Positions 1 through 7,814 of a DNA stretch of 25,448 nt are shown piece by piece. The notes under the pieces were generated by a model that did not search any database, was not told the DNA's origin, and saw only the letters and a list, made by a program, of their open reading frames with translations. The position numbers were made by a program, and so were the translations under genes. Numbering within the stretch: position 1 is the stretch's first letter; the number at the start of each line of letters is the position of its first letter. The stretch comes from JBLYYQ01 sp048550035 (GTDB taxonomy: Bacteria; Nitrospinota_A; UBA7883; JBLYYQ01), in contig JBLYYQ010000118.1 in assembly GCA_048550035.1 (NCBI GenBank), positions 1-25,448 on the forward strand. The letters are read 5' to 3'.

Positions 1-1
1 A

Positions 2-496
2 ACCGCTGAAAAAGAAATGCCGATTAAGCGAGCTGTTTTCTGGCTTGTTGCTGGGTTGCTGCTGCTCATTGCCAGTTCCCGAATCCTCGTATGGGGAGCA
101 GTTGAAATAGCACAGATATTCGGTGTCAGCGACATGATCATCGGTTTGACGATTGTTGCAGTGGGCACCTCTTTACCGGAACTGGCTTCGTCCGTCATAG
201 CGGTCCGCAAGGGTGAGCATGATATCGCTCTGGGGAATGTGATAGGCTCAAACCTGTTCAATACGCTGGCCGTTGTGGGTATTGCCGGTTCGATTCATCC
301 TTTTGCAGTGGAGCCGGAAACGCTCTCCCGGGACATGGCAGTGATGGGAGCCTTGACCGTTTCACTTTTCCTGATCGGATATGGGTTCAGAGGTCGTCAG
401 GGGCGCATCAATCGCTTTGAAGGCGCAGCTCTTTTGCTGGTTTATGTGGCATATACTGCATGGCTGATCAGCACTGTACTGGTGGTTAAGACATGA
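2..496 (+). CDS. Calcium/sodium antiporter (CaCA family, YrbG-like), 3' part only
   Basis: The frame is open from base 2, so the gene begins before the window and the ATG at 17 is internal. The fragment is about 165 residues, roughly the C-terminal half of a family protein that is usually about 320 residues. The second alpha-repeat signature of cation/Ca2+ exchangers is clear: GLTIVAVGTSLPEL, followed by ALGNVIGSNLFN. Here the conserved Glu and the Gly-Ser-Asn form part of the ion site in known exchangers. At least four hydrophobic membrane helices flank it. The family swaps Na+ or H+ for Ca2+ across the inner membrane. The DNA is visibly richer in G+C (about half) than the genes after 1.6 kb (about a third), so it may have a different origin from the rest of the window. 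Family assignment is firm; the physiological ion is not shown. Confidence 0.9.
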   Translation, partial: TAEKEMPIKRAVFWLVAGLLLLIASSRILVWGAVEIAQIFGVSDMIIGLTIVAVGTSLPELASSVIAVRKGEHDIALGNVIGSNLFNTLAVVGIAGSIHPFAVEPETLSRDMAVMGALTVSLFLIGYGFRGRQGRINRFEGAALLLVYVAYTAWLISTVLVVKT

Positions 497-527
497 GTTG
501 TAAAACACACCGCCGGGTATTCAATCG

Positions 528-541
528 GGAATCGAACCCAC
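528..541 (-). other. tRNA T-arm-like fragment
   Basis: The minus strand reads GTGGGTTCGATTCCCGAT, which matches the T-loop consensus GGTTCGANTCC with part of its stem. The stem is imperfect (outermost pair mismatched), and no acceptor, anticodon or D-arm can be built around it. It is therefore at most a tRNA remnant or an attachment-site-like scar. A chance match is possible because the motif is short. Confidence 0.35.
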
Positions 542-771
542 GTCCTTTCTCTGTTTCGGGAAAATGTAGAGAATTAAATTTCTCTCGGTGTCCGGCAGAC
601 TGAAGGGTTTTGATGTGTGGTAAGGTGTTGAATAAGCAGGATTTATGGATATGATTTGGTTTGGAGAACGAATTGGGGTAAGGCTCTGTGTCCTCCACCA
701 ATTTTGAACCCTATGGATTGGGTTTAAGCAATGGGTATGATTAGACTTTGGTGTTTGAGTGGTTCGTTTGT

Positions 772-786
772 GTTGCACGGTGCAAC
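772..786. repeat. 7-bp perfect palindrome upstream of the nuclease gene
   Basis: GTTGCAC-G-GTGCAAC is a perfect inverted repeat with a single central base, ending about 48 bases before the preferred start of the GIY-YIG gene. The size and position would suit an operator or an integrase core site, but nothing else supports either role. Confidence 0.4.
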
Positions 787-833
787 GAGGAATCAACTGT
801 TTAGACCGACATTCGGCTGAGAAAGGGGGGAAT

Positions 834-1450
834 TTGTCTTCTGGGATTGTGTACATACTAATAAATGAAGCGATGCCTGGTTATATCAAAGTGGGCTTCA
901 CAGAGGCCGGACTTATAGATCGAATTAAGGGATTAGACAATACATCGCTTCCGCTCCCATTTGAGTGCTTCTATGCCGCTCAAGTAGAAGACTCCAAGAG
1001 AGTGGAAAGACTGCTTCACGATGCTTTTGCAGATCAGCGTGTACGTAATAATCGAGAGTTTTTTGAGGTAGACCCGGAACGGAAAGAGTCAAGTCGGCGC
1101 TCCAGATTGCAAAGGGTGTGGAGATAACTCCAGAAGGAGATCAATTAATTGATACAAATGAAGACAGAGAGGCAATTTTCAAGAAAAGAAAGAGATCGTC
1201 TAGTATTAATTTTGAAATGATTGGCATACCACCTGGGACAGTCCTAACTTTTTCAAAAGATCATAATCGAGAATGTATAGTGGTAGACCAGAAAAAAGTA
1301 GAGTTTAATGGTGAGGTACAAAGCCTCTCGAAAGCAGCTTTAACTGTACTCCATGATCTTGGATACGAATGGCAAACGGCCAATGGCTGGGCACATTGGT
1401 GTTACAAGGGGGAGCGAATTACAGACTATCTGAATAATCTGAATTTATAG
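834..1450 (+). pseudogene. GIY-YIG nuclease-family protein, broken by a 5-bp tandem duplication
   Basis: Two overlapping frames together make one family-like protein of about 200 residues. The first frame gives the GIY-YIG (T5orf172-like) domain. It has GIVYILINEAMPGYIKVG with the paired tyrosines, the arginine of LIDRIKGLDN, LLHDAFAD, and the glutamate of REFFEVDPER. After DPER the first frame turns to nonsense and stops at 1127. The second frame picks up in register as VKSALQIAKGVEITPE and runs to 1450 through FNFxMIGIPPG-like and LSKAALTVLHDLGY segments. The shift coincides exactly with CGGAA repeated in tandem at 1075-1084; removing one copy restores DPERVKS. I chose the TTG at 834, just after a GAAAGGGGGG ribosome-binding stretch and directly before SSGIVY. 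The ATG at 759 would add an unrelated leader. Probably inactive, unless the sequence is in error. Confidence 0.75.
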
Positions 1451-1695
1451 CTAGAGTTCCTTGTGAGACATAAATAGCTTATGTAGTATTTCGAGTGCTT
1501 AGGAAATTAGTATTGGTGGCTGGGTGAGAGTCGAACCTATTAAAACTGAACAACTTTACAGATACAGCTACTTGTGTACTTTCGGTGTTGTTTTGCTTGT
1601 CTACTCTCTCTTTATTCATTTCAATCTCCTGCTACTTAAGGGACTAAAGCCGGCTCCTCATACTCACAGGATGGCTTATATATTGATCGCAATAG
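1451..1695. other. Intergenic stretch with a tRNA-like fragment
   Basis: No protein-like ORF is seen; the short plus-strand frame covering 1524-1736 resembles nothing and overlaps the convergent acidic gene. The only structure is the tRNA-3'-end-like segment at about 1516-1539. Confidence 0.4.
1516..1539 (-). other. tRNA 3'-end-like fragment with CCA
   Basis: The minus strand reads GGTTCGACTCTCA followed by CCCAGCCACCA. It has a T-loop, the 3' strand of an acceptor stem (CCCAGCC), a discriminator A and CCA. The T-stem 5' half (ATAGG) does not pair, and no matching GGCTGGG acceptor strand or anticodon arm lies upstream. It is therefore a fragment and not a working tRNA. Such 3' tRNA pieces are typical scars of integration at tRNA genes. 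It appears one base short in the T-arm. Confidence 0.45.
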
Positions 1696-2313
1696 CTAGT
1701 CAAGTGGCGCTTCAATCCAGACTACCTCAAACCTGAATGAATCTTCTTGCTCTCTGATAATTGATCTAGCTCTGTCATATAACTCTTTTGAGAGGGTATT
1801 GAAGCTTACCTCATCATCATACGATGCTGTCGATAATGTCAATCCATCACGTCCAATGATTGCACAACGGTTCTGCCTTAAAACCAATTGTGGATATAGC
1901 AGCCTGATAGCATCTTCTAATTCATCTTCTTCAAACTCCACCACATCCATGCTAGCACCACTACCATCAATCTTAATCAACAGCTCTTTTTCTTCAGGAG
2001 TAAATGCACTATTTTGATCTAACTCTAAACACTCTTCGTCTACCCACTTATCTTCCAATGCTATCAAGCTAACTGGAAATTGATCTAGCTCATTTAAGAG
2101 GTTAAATAGCGCTTCTAACATCTCTTTTTCTATCGAGTCACCTCTGTTGGTTGTTGCCAATGATGGGACACCTGTCTTGGTGTAGGCAAGGTTCGTAAAG
2201 TCAAAGCCGAAATAATCGTCAGTACTAAAACTAATCGATCGATCATTGTCGCATTTAACAATCCCGTCATCCTTAACATCTAGTAAAAACAGATCTTCGT
2301 TTATATATCGCAT
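1696..2313 (-). CDS. Hypothetical acidic protein, 205 residues
   Basis: I do not recognise this protein. It is strongly acidic, with runs such as VVEFEEDELEDAI, and has no signal peptide or membrane segment, so it is probably cytoplasmic. It mixes beta-prone stretches (CAIIGRDGLTLS, FRFEVVWIEAPLD) with two likely helices (KEMLEALFNLLNELD and LSKELYDRARSIIREQ). The ATG at 2313 is the first start after an in-frame stop; its ribosome-binding site is weak. It lies just downstream of the phosphate operon on the same strand but is separated from it by a hairpin, so it is probably transcribed apart. No catalytic motif is visible. Being a long, uninterrupted frame with sensible composition, it is likely a real gene. 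Confidence 0.6.
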   Translation of the reverse strand: MRYINEDLFLLDVKDDGIVKCDNDRSISFSTDDYFGFDFTNLAYTKTGVPSLATTNRGDSIEKEMLEALFNLLNELDQFPVSLIALEDKWVDEECLELDQNSAFTPEEKELLIKIDGSGASMDVVEFEEDELEDAIRLLYPQLVLRQNRCAIIGRDGLTLSTASYDDEVSFNTLSKELYDRARSIIREQEDSFRFEVVWIEAPLD

Positions 2314-2343
2314 AGAATCTTACAATAATATATCACAAACAGA

Positions 2344-2367
2344 GTGGCCATAGCCTCCTATGACCAC
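2344..2367 (-). terminator. Hairpin after pstS, probable terminator
   Basis: Read on the minus strand, GTGGTCATAG pairs with CTATGGCCAC around a GAGG loop, a 10-bp stem. The one irregular pair is G-U on the minus-strand RNA but C-A on the plus strand, so the hairpin is built for the pst transcript. It begins 11 bases after the pstS stop. The following TCTGTTTGTG is only moderately U-rich, so it may act as a 3' stabiliser as much as a terminator. Confidence 0.6.
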
Positions 2368-2378
2368 TAATTGGTAAT

Positions 2379-3224
2379 CTACTTTAGTGTAGCTAACATC
2401 TCTTTACGAACCTTCTCCGGCAAGGAAACATAGCCTGAGTCAACTGCAATCTTCTGCCCTTTCTTAGATAGCTCAAACATAATAAACTTTTTTGCAAGAT
2501 CTTTTGGCTTCCCAATTGTATATTGAAATAGCCTCCTTGAGATAGGATATTTACCAACTGAAATATTCTCTGCTGTTGGCATAACTCCATTAATCTTTGC
2601 AAGCTTAACGCCTGTAGAGTAAGAAAGACCTCCATACCCGATGCCATTAGGATCTTTAGAAACTGCATTTACAACTGACGAAGTACCTGGCATGTTTTGT
2701 GTGTCTGCTGCATAATTTTGCTTCTTCAATACCACCTTTTTAAAGAATGCATAGGTCCCTGAGTTGTTCTCTCTACTATACCTGATAATAGGAGCCTTTG
2801 CACCTCCTACCTCGCTCCAATTATTAATCTTACCAAGGTAGATATTAGCAAGCTGCTCCATTGTAAGGTTACTAACTTTGTTATCTTTATGCAAGTAGAT
2901 AGAGATCCCATCTAATGCAATTGCAATTTCAAATAGCTCTTTGCCAGATTTTGTTATCCTCCTTCTCTCCTTCTTTTTCATAGCTCTTGATGCATTTGCA
3001 ATATCAATTGTACCATTGATCAATGCCGCAATACCTGTCCCAGAACCGCCACCTGTAACTTGAATAGTGCCAGAGCTTTGCTTCATATATTTTGCTGCCA
3101 ATACAGTCGTCATTTCTAATAGAGTATCAGAGCCTTGGATCGTGATTTTCTCTTTTGCCATAGCAAATGAAGATAGTGATCCTAACAATAAACATGTTGC
3201 TACTATTAACTTGATGCTTCGCAT
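2379..3224 (-). CDS. pstS: Phosphate ABC transporter substrate-binding protein
   Basis: This periplasmic protein captures inorganic phosphate and delivers it to PstCA. A Sec signal peptide is visible: MRSIK, then a hydrophobic stretch ending in AMA, with likely cleavage after residue 23. Phosphate-contacting segments of the PBP-like family follow in order: GSDT at 31-34, GGGSGTG at 58-64, the SR pair at 79-80, and RENNSGTY near the middle. The 281-residue length fits the shorter PstS type common outside enterobacteria. The start is ATG with GGAGA five bases upstream. It is the last gene of the operon, 128 bases after phoU, instead of the first as in E. coli. The gap could hold its own promoter, allowing higher expression of the binding protein. 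Confidence 0.95.
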   Translation of the reverse strand: MRSIKLIVATCLLLGSLSSFAMAKEKITIQGSDTLLEMTTVLAAKYMKQSSGTIQVTGGGSGTGIAALINGTIDIANASRAMKKKERRRITKSGKELFEIAIALDGISIYLHKDNKVSNLTMEQLANIYLGKINNWSEVGGAKAPIIRYSRENNSGTYAFFKKVVLKKQNYAADTQNMPGTSSVVNAVSKDPNGIGYGGLSYSTGVKLAKINGVMPTAENISVGKYPISRRLFQYTIGKPKDLAKKFIMFELSKKGQKIAVDSGYVSLPEKVRKEMLATLK

Positions 3225-3352
3225 GAATTCTCCATAAAATGTAATTTTAAAAAATAATAATACTTTTGTCTTAGCTATTGTTTACTTTACGCAAGCTTAT
3301 AGGAATCTCCTTTAAAAAAATTAAGATGCCATTAATCATAAGAAGTTGTTGA

Positions 3353-4015
3353 TCAAACTTTAACAAACTCACCAGTTCGTATGAAAAGAAGATAGCTTGC
3401 AACCGATTTGATTTTGTCACCAAGATTTTCAAGAGATTTTACTATTCTAATCAATCTAATAATAGAACTTTTGTCCTTATCGGCCATCGACAAAACCACC
3501 TCATGCGCCTTAGTGTTGGCCTGATTAATATTCTTGTCAACCTCAACAATAAAAGCAAGGGTATGTGAATCCATCTCTTTTCCACGTAATGCCTCGACTG
3601 TCTTTTCAATCATTACTATACAGTTTTGTAGCATTGAATCGAGCAGAACAACAATTTCATCTGTAATGACAGATGGATTCGCATCCTTGATTCGCATCCA
3701 GTTTTCCGCAAGGCTATCTAGCAGGTCTAACATTGCCTCTCCTTCATGCACAACAACAGAATCGCAAACTACAGCACGCTTCAGCAAACCTGCAAGAAAA
3801 AGCTTGCCAACAATGTCCGAAAGATCCTCTGTTATCCTTACTTTCTCTTTATCTCCTTTGCGCTCCATCTTCTTTATCTTATCAACGATCTCAGCCGAGT
3901 CTGGATCGTCATGGATTAGCTTGATCGCAAGCCTACATGCCTGCTGTGATAGAACGATTAAATTCGAGATATCGTCCCTTGTGTTGTTCATATCATCCAT
4001 AATAATGTTGCTCAT
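3353..4015 (-). CDS. phoU: Phosphate uptake regulator PhoU
   Basis: PhoU is a cytoplasmic protein that links the Pst transporter to the PhoR sensor and restrains phosphate uptake. The 220-residue chain is all-helical with the expected two three-helix repeats. The metal-binding type motif of the second repeat is visible as SLENLGDKIKSVASYL. The first repeat contains KMERKGDKEKVRI, the matching E-x3-D pattern. It lies 13 bases after pstB, the usual pstB-phoU arrangement. The GTG/ATG question is minor; ATG at 4015 is the first start, and a second Met lies at residue 6. No phoB or phoR is in the window. Confidence 0.92.
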   Translation of the reverse strand: MSNIIMDDMNNTRDDISNLIVLSQQACRLAIKLIHDDPDSAEIVDKIKKMERKGDKEKVRITEDLSDIVGKLFLAGLLKRAVVCDSVVVHEGEAMLDLLDSLAENWMRIKDANPSVITDEIVVLLDSMLQNCIVMIEKTVEALRGKEMDSHTLAFIVEVDKNINQANTKAHEVVLSMADKDKSSIIRLIRIVKSLENLGDKIKSVASYLLFIRTGEFVKV

Positions 4016-4028
4016 ATTCCCTCGTAAA

Positions 4029-4817
4029 TTAACTAAACTTGCCGATAATATAGTCTGCTGTTAACTGATGTTGTGGTGTTGAAAAAAGCTGGTCTGTATA
4101 GTTATATTCAACTAGCTTACCTTCATAAAAGAATGCTGTCCGCTTTGCCACACGTTGTGCCTGCTGCATATTATGGGTTACTAATATTATTGTATGTTCC
4201 TTCGCTAATTGATCCATAAGCTGCTCAATAAGCTGTGTAGATTTTGGATCTAGCGCAGAACATGGTTCATCAAATAAAAGTACCTCTGGCATACTAATAA
4301 CTGCCCTTGCAATACATAATCGTTGCTGCTGCCCACCTGATAGTTCTGTTGAAAGTCTGTTTAACCTATCAGATACTTCATCAAATAGTGCAGCTTTGCG
4401 TAGTGCAATTTCGACCTTTTCTTTTATAATTTTGGGATCTTTTATCCCAATTGCTCGTAGTGGCATTGCAACATCTTGAAGTATAGTCTTGCCTGAAAAG
4501 GGAGCTGGTTTTTGCATTACATACCCAACTCGATATCCTCTAATGTCACATAACTGATACTGACCTAACTCTAAAACATTTACCCTGTCAGAAAGAAATA
4601 CCGAACCTGAATATCGACATCCAAACTCATCAGTTAACCTATTGATCCCTTTTAAAAATGTCGACTTACCACAACCTGAAGGACCTATGATTGCCGTAAC
4701 CTCCTTAGCCGGAAACGATATTGATATCTTCTCGCAGCCGACAATATCATTTGGATATTTAACAGTAAAGTCAACTGTTTCAATCGCTTTATTTTCTATT
4801 CCCATCTTATTGATCAT
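4029..4817 (-). CDS. pstB: Phosphate ABC transporter ATP-binding protein
   Basis: PstB is the ATPase that powers phosphate import through PstC and PstA. It shows Walker A GPSGCGKST at residues 45-53, a Q-loop at Q102, and the ABC signature LSGGQQQRLCIAR at 159-171. Walker B is VLLFDEP at 179-185 and the switch histidine is H215 in VTHNMQQA. At 262 residues it has normal length. Its ATG overlaps the pstA stop by four bases (ATGA), implying translational coupling. The NRL segment after Walker A and the ALDPKST D-loop region are typical of PstB within the ABC superfamily. Confidence 0.96.
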   Translation of the reverse strand: MINKMGIENKAIETVDFTVKYPNDIVGCEKISISFPAKEVTAIIGPSGCGKSTFLKGINRLTDEFGCRYSGSVFLSDRVNVLELGQYQLCDIRGYRVGYVMQKPAPFSGKTILQDVAMPLRAIGIKDPKIIKEKVEIALRKAALFDEVSDRLNRLSTELSGGQQQRLCIARAVISMPEVLLFDEPCSALDPKSTQLIEQLMDQLAKEHTIILVTHNMQQAQRVAKRTAFFYEGKLVEYNYTDQLFSTPQHQLTADYIIGKFS

Positions 4818-5719
4818 TGACTATACTCAGTTTTTCGCCGGTGCAGCCACCTTAGTAGCTGACCTATTGAGTTAAAAGAAAATGTTAGGACAAGTAGTAC
4901 TAACGTTGTTGCATATTGTATTGGCAATGTTTTATCAACATTGGGCGACTGCGTACTCATAACAAATATATGATAGCCAAGCTCCATAAACTGATCTAGC
5001 GGATTGCCAGTAAAAACTGGCATGAAATATGCTACACCAACAAATAAAATCGGGGCTACCTCACCAGCTCCACGAGATATTGAAAGAACCAGCCCTGTTA
5101 AAACTCCACCCATCGCCTGTGGGAATACTATCCACTTTATTACCTCCCACTTAGTGTAGCCTAAACAGACACCTGCAAGACGTTGCTCAAAAGGAACAAG
5201 CTTTAATGCTTCGGTCACCGAGACAATGTTTGTTGGCAAGGTTAATGTCCCCATCGTTATAGCTGCCCAGAGCAGACATCTCTCACGAAAAACACGATCT
5301 TCATACCCTAAAATGAAATCTAAGCCACCACCTAGTGTTGTTACAAAAAAGGCTAACCCAAATAGACCATAGACTATTGAGGGTACTGCTGCTAATGTCC
5401 TTACCGCACTCATTGTTATATTATAAAAAATATTGCGCGTAGCTACCTCATTAAGATGAACAGCAACTGCAGCACCAAGTGGTACCGTAAAAACTGACAT
5501 TAACAGTACAAGTAGACAGGTTCCAAGAATCATAGGAGCTATACCTCCTTCTGTCATATCGCCAGATGGACTGCTCAGTAAAAATTCAACCGAAATCGAA
5601 CCGATCCCTTTGACAAATACTAGTCCTAGTATAAATAAGGTGATACATGCCACTGATATCGCAATGGCACTCCCCACCAATGATATTGATTTCTCGTAGA
5701 AAACTCTATTATTAGACAT
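4814..5719 (-). CDS. pstA: Phosphate ABC transporter permease PstA
   Basis: PstA is one of the two inner-membrane channel subunits. The 301-residue protein has about six hydrophobic helices, the first at residues 13-36. The EAA loop that contacts PstB lies near 179-200 (QRLAGVCLGYTKWEVIKWIV followed by FP). It is followed by the PstA-typical SRGAGEVAPILF segment. Its start overlaps the end of pstC by eight bases and its stop overlaps pstB by four, so the three genes are translated as a coupled unit. All expected parts are present. Confidence 0.95.
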   Translation of the reverse strand: MSNNRVFYEKSISLVGSAIAISVACITLFILGLVFVKGIGSISVEFLLSSPSGDMTEGGIAPMILGTCLLVLLMSVFTVPLGAAVAVHLNEVATRNIFYNITMSAVRTLAAVPSIVYGLFGLAFFVTTLGGGLDFILGYEDRVFRERCLLWAAITMGTLTLPTNIVSVTEALKLVPFEQRLAGVCLGYTKWEVIKWIVFPQAMGGVLTGLVLSISRGAGEVAPILFVGVAYFMPVFTGNPLDQFMELGYHIFVMSTQSPNVDKTLPIQYATTLVLLVLTFSFNSIGQLLRWLHRRKTEYSQ

Positions 5720-6680
5720 AAGTTAACCGTTTGATAACAAGTTGTGATATGTAGTTGATCAAAAATGTAACCATAAAGAGAATCAGTCCTATCAAAAATA
5801 AGATACTATAGTGCGTATCGCCTATAATTACCTCTGCCATCTCAGCACCTATTGTGGCTGCGAAACTTCTAGCTCCACTTGCCAGATCAAGTGACAAGAT
5901 CGCAGCATTCCCAGAACACATCAAGACTATCATCGTCTCACCAAAGCATCGCCCAAATCCTAACATGGTCGCCGCTAATACACGTCCAAATGAGGCTGGA
6001 ACAATAATATAACGGATAATTTGGTAATCATAGAGTCCTGCACTTTTTGCCGCTAAAATCTGATCTTTAGGATATGCTGAATATAAATCTTCAAATAGAG
6101 TAGTCATAATTGGAATCACTGTTAACGATAAAACTGTCCCACATAACAATGCATTCAATCGATAAGTAAATCCAAATATATCCTGCATATATGATGCAAA
6201 AAACATCAACCCTAAAAACCCTAATACTACTGATGGTATTCCGGCTAACAGTTCGATCATCACTTTCACTCCATACCGGATTGATTTAGGGAGGTAAAAT
6301 GCGATACCAATCGCAGCAAAAAATGAGAATATCCATGCAATGACAACTGCAATTATTGTAATTTTAAATGTACCTACTGCTAACGGCCAGAGTGAGTATA
6401 GCCCTTGATCTGAAACAGGCTGCCATACAGGTTGGCCTAACATATTATCTAACGGTTGAAATACCGACGCAGTACGATCAAACTGCTCCTCATTTTCTGT
6501 GTCATGATAGAGCGACATATCGTTGCGCTGCTCAGATTCTGAAAATAGTGGGGTACTTTCAGAGAAAATGAATATGAATATCGCCAGATTAATAACGACA
6601 ACCACTAACCCACTAGCGAACAATAGACCTAACGCTAAACGCTGCTCTACACTTCGCCAGGACAACCCTTGCTTAATCAC
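5712..6680 (-). CDS. pstC: Phosphate ABC transporter permease PstC
   Basis: PstC is the second channel subunit, 322 residues. A first membrane helix (14-40) is followed by a periplasmic loop of about 60 residues. The remaining helices carry the EAA loop near 211-228 (AKSAGLYDYQIIRYIIVP), followed by FGRCFGETMIVLMCSGN as in PstC. The start is GTG at 6680 with a poor ribosome-binding site; no better upstream start is available before the stop. It is the first gene of the pst operon, so the operon promoter must lie in the 233 bases up to nadC. There a CATAAT box preceded by TG (minus strand, near 6718-6725) is the best -10 candidate, but its -35 is weak. Confidence 0.94.
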   Translation of the reverse strand: MIKQGLSWRSVEQRLALGLLFASGLVVVVINLAIFIFIFSESTPLFSESEQRNDMSLYHDTENEEQFDRTASVFQPLDNMLGQPVWQPVSDQGLYSLWPLAVGTFKITIIAVVIAWIFSFFAAIGIAFYLPKSIRYGVKVMIELLAGIPSVVLGFLGLMFFASYMQDIFGFTYRLNALLCGTVLSLTVIPIMTTLFEDLYSAYPKDQILAAKSAGLYDYQIIRYIIVPASFGRVLAATMLGFGRCFGETMIVLMCSGNAAILSLDLASGARSFAATIGAEMAEVIIGDTHYSILFLIGLILFMVTFLINYISQLVIKRLTYV

Positions 6681-6913
6681 TTTTATTCTTATTTATTTAT
6701 TGATTATTTAGTTCTCTATTATGCATAGACACAACTTAAACTTTGAAATCTTTAGAGTGGATCTACTCGAAATAGAATTTGTAAGCGCTAGCTTTTAACT
6801 CCTTTGCTGATGCTACAAGTAATCATCCGTTAGTTTAGAACTGTTAAAGTACAGCCAAATGTTAAGTTACCTTGTTATAGAAATCAAGATTTTTTTAAAA
6901 AAAGTTTCTACTT
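6681..6913. other. Intergenic region between nadC and pstC
   Basis: This A+T-rich stretch of 233 bases should contain the pst promoter on the minus strand. I see TGTTAA-type repeats at 6842, 6860 and 6873, but their spacing (18 and 13) does not match the 11-base Pho box. A T7/A7 run lies near 6890, just after the nadC stop. No gene is seen. Confidence 0.4.
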
Positions 6914-7756
6914 TCATAACTGCTTGATCTGCAATGATATATCAGATACTTTCACTGAATGAGTTAGCTCTCCTATCGAAATAAAGTCTACTCCAGTTTT
7001 GGCATAATCTCTTACATTTGTTATGTCTATTGAACCAGATGACTCTAACTTTATCTGATTAGCTCTCAATTTAACTGCCTCGCATGTCATATTAATATCC
7101 ATATTATCTAGTAGTATCCGATTGATATCAAGTAACAGACTCTCTGCTAACTCTTCTAATGTCCTTACTTCAACTTCAATAAAGATTCGCTTGTTTGCCA
7201 TCCTAACCTTGTTGACAACAGATGTTATACCACCTCCGATATCTATATGATTATCTTTGATTAATACCATTTCAGAAAGATCATAACGATGATTATAAGC
7301 GCCTCCTGCTACAACTGAATATTTCTCTAATATCCGCAATAGTGGGGTAGTCTTTCTAGTATCAAGAATCTTTGCAGGATACCCTTTAATAGCTGCGACA
7401 AAAGTTGCTGATTTTGTGGCAATCCCTGACATTCGTTGCAAAAAATTTAGACCAACACGTTCAGCAGCCAGAATTGATCTAGCATTACCTTCAATAACTG
7501 CAATAGTCTCTCCTTTTGCAACTTGATCTTTATCATTGCAAAGAGATTTGATCGCTATATTCGGGTCGACCTCTTTAAAAGTAGCATTGAAAATCTCGAT
7601 CCCTGCTAAAACGAGATCCGATTTAGCTATTAACAGACCTGTTGCCTGTCGATTTGGGTCGATCGTTAACGAACTACTGATGTCATCGTCATAACGATCC
7701 TCTTTTAACGCTTCTTTGATTAATGGTAAGTAGTTGTTCTTGTTTAAGCTAGTCAC
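6914..7756 (-). CDS. nadC: Nicotinate-nucleotide pyrophosphorylase (quinolinate phosphoribosyltransferase)
   Basis: NadC converts quinolinate and PRPP to nicotinate mononucleotide in de novo NAD synthesis. The 280-residue length is normal. Family motifs are present: AERVGLNFLQRMSGIAT from residue 98, DTRKTTP at 132-138 (the Arg-Lys pair that grips quinolinate), and HRYDLSEMVLIKDNH at 156-170. Further on come EVEVRTLEE and LLDNM near the C-terminus. The start is GTG at 7756, 58 bases from the divergently transcribed SDR gene. nadA and nadB are not in the window. Downstream is only A+T-rich sequence with no clear terminator. Confidence 0.95.
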   Translation of the reverse strand: MTSLNKNNYLPLIKEALKEDRYDDDISSSLTIDPNRQATGLLIAKSDLVLAGIEIFNATFKEVDPNIAIKSLCNDKDQVAKGETIAVIEGNARSILAAERVGLNFLQRMSGIATKSATFVAAIKGYPAKILDTRKTTPLLRILEKYSVVAGGAYNHRYDLSEMVLIKDNHIDIGGGITSVVNKVRMANKRIFIEVEVRTLEELAESLLLDINRILLDNMDINMTCEAVKLRANQIKLESSGSIDITNVRDYAKTGVDFISIGELTHSVKVSDISLQIKQL

Positions 7757-7814
7757 TGGAACTTTATTTTGATACCCTCGTTTATCTACTAAACTAATTT
7801 ATCATATTTTTTTT

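Larger units (their letters stand above)
497..833. other. Gene-poor stretch after the antiporter gene
   Basis: No ORF here looks like a protein; the overlapping minus-strand frames give low-complexity, non-family-like sequences. The stretch contains a tRNA-like T-arm fragment near 528-541, a weak 6-bp hairpin (568-573 with 580-585) and a 7-bp palindrome at 772-786. It looks like decayed intergenic or island-edge DNA. Confidence 0.5.

Noticed and set aside
691..698. CTCCACCA, as at the end of many tmRNA and tRNA-Ser genes
   Set aside because: No T-arm or acceptor partner lies in the expected place on either strand; eight bases alone mean nothing.
486..856. Minus-strand ORFs of 71 and 111 residues after the antiporter gene
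   Set aside because: They overlap each other in different frames, have odd composition (many Ser, Pro, His, Asn), show no family-like motif and lack ribosome-binding sites.
1524..1736. 70-residue plus-strand ORF
   Set aside because: It starts inside the tRNA-like fragment, runs into the convergent acidic gene, and has no recognisable feature beyond one hydrophobic patch.
6842..6880. TGTTAA-type repeats before the pst operon as a Pho box
   Set aside because: Spacings of 18 and 13 bases and the sequence do not match the 11-base-spaced CTGTCAT repeats, and the A+T-rich background makes chance repeats likely.
6885..6905. T7/A7 stretch after nadC as an intrinsic terminator
   Set aside because: It is a self-complementary A/T run without a G+C-containing stem or a separate U-tract.
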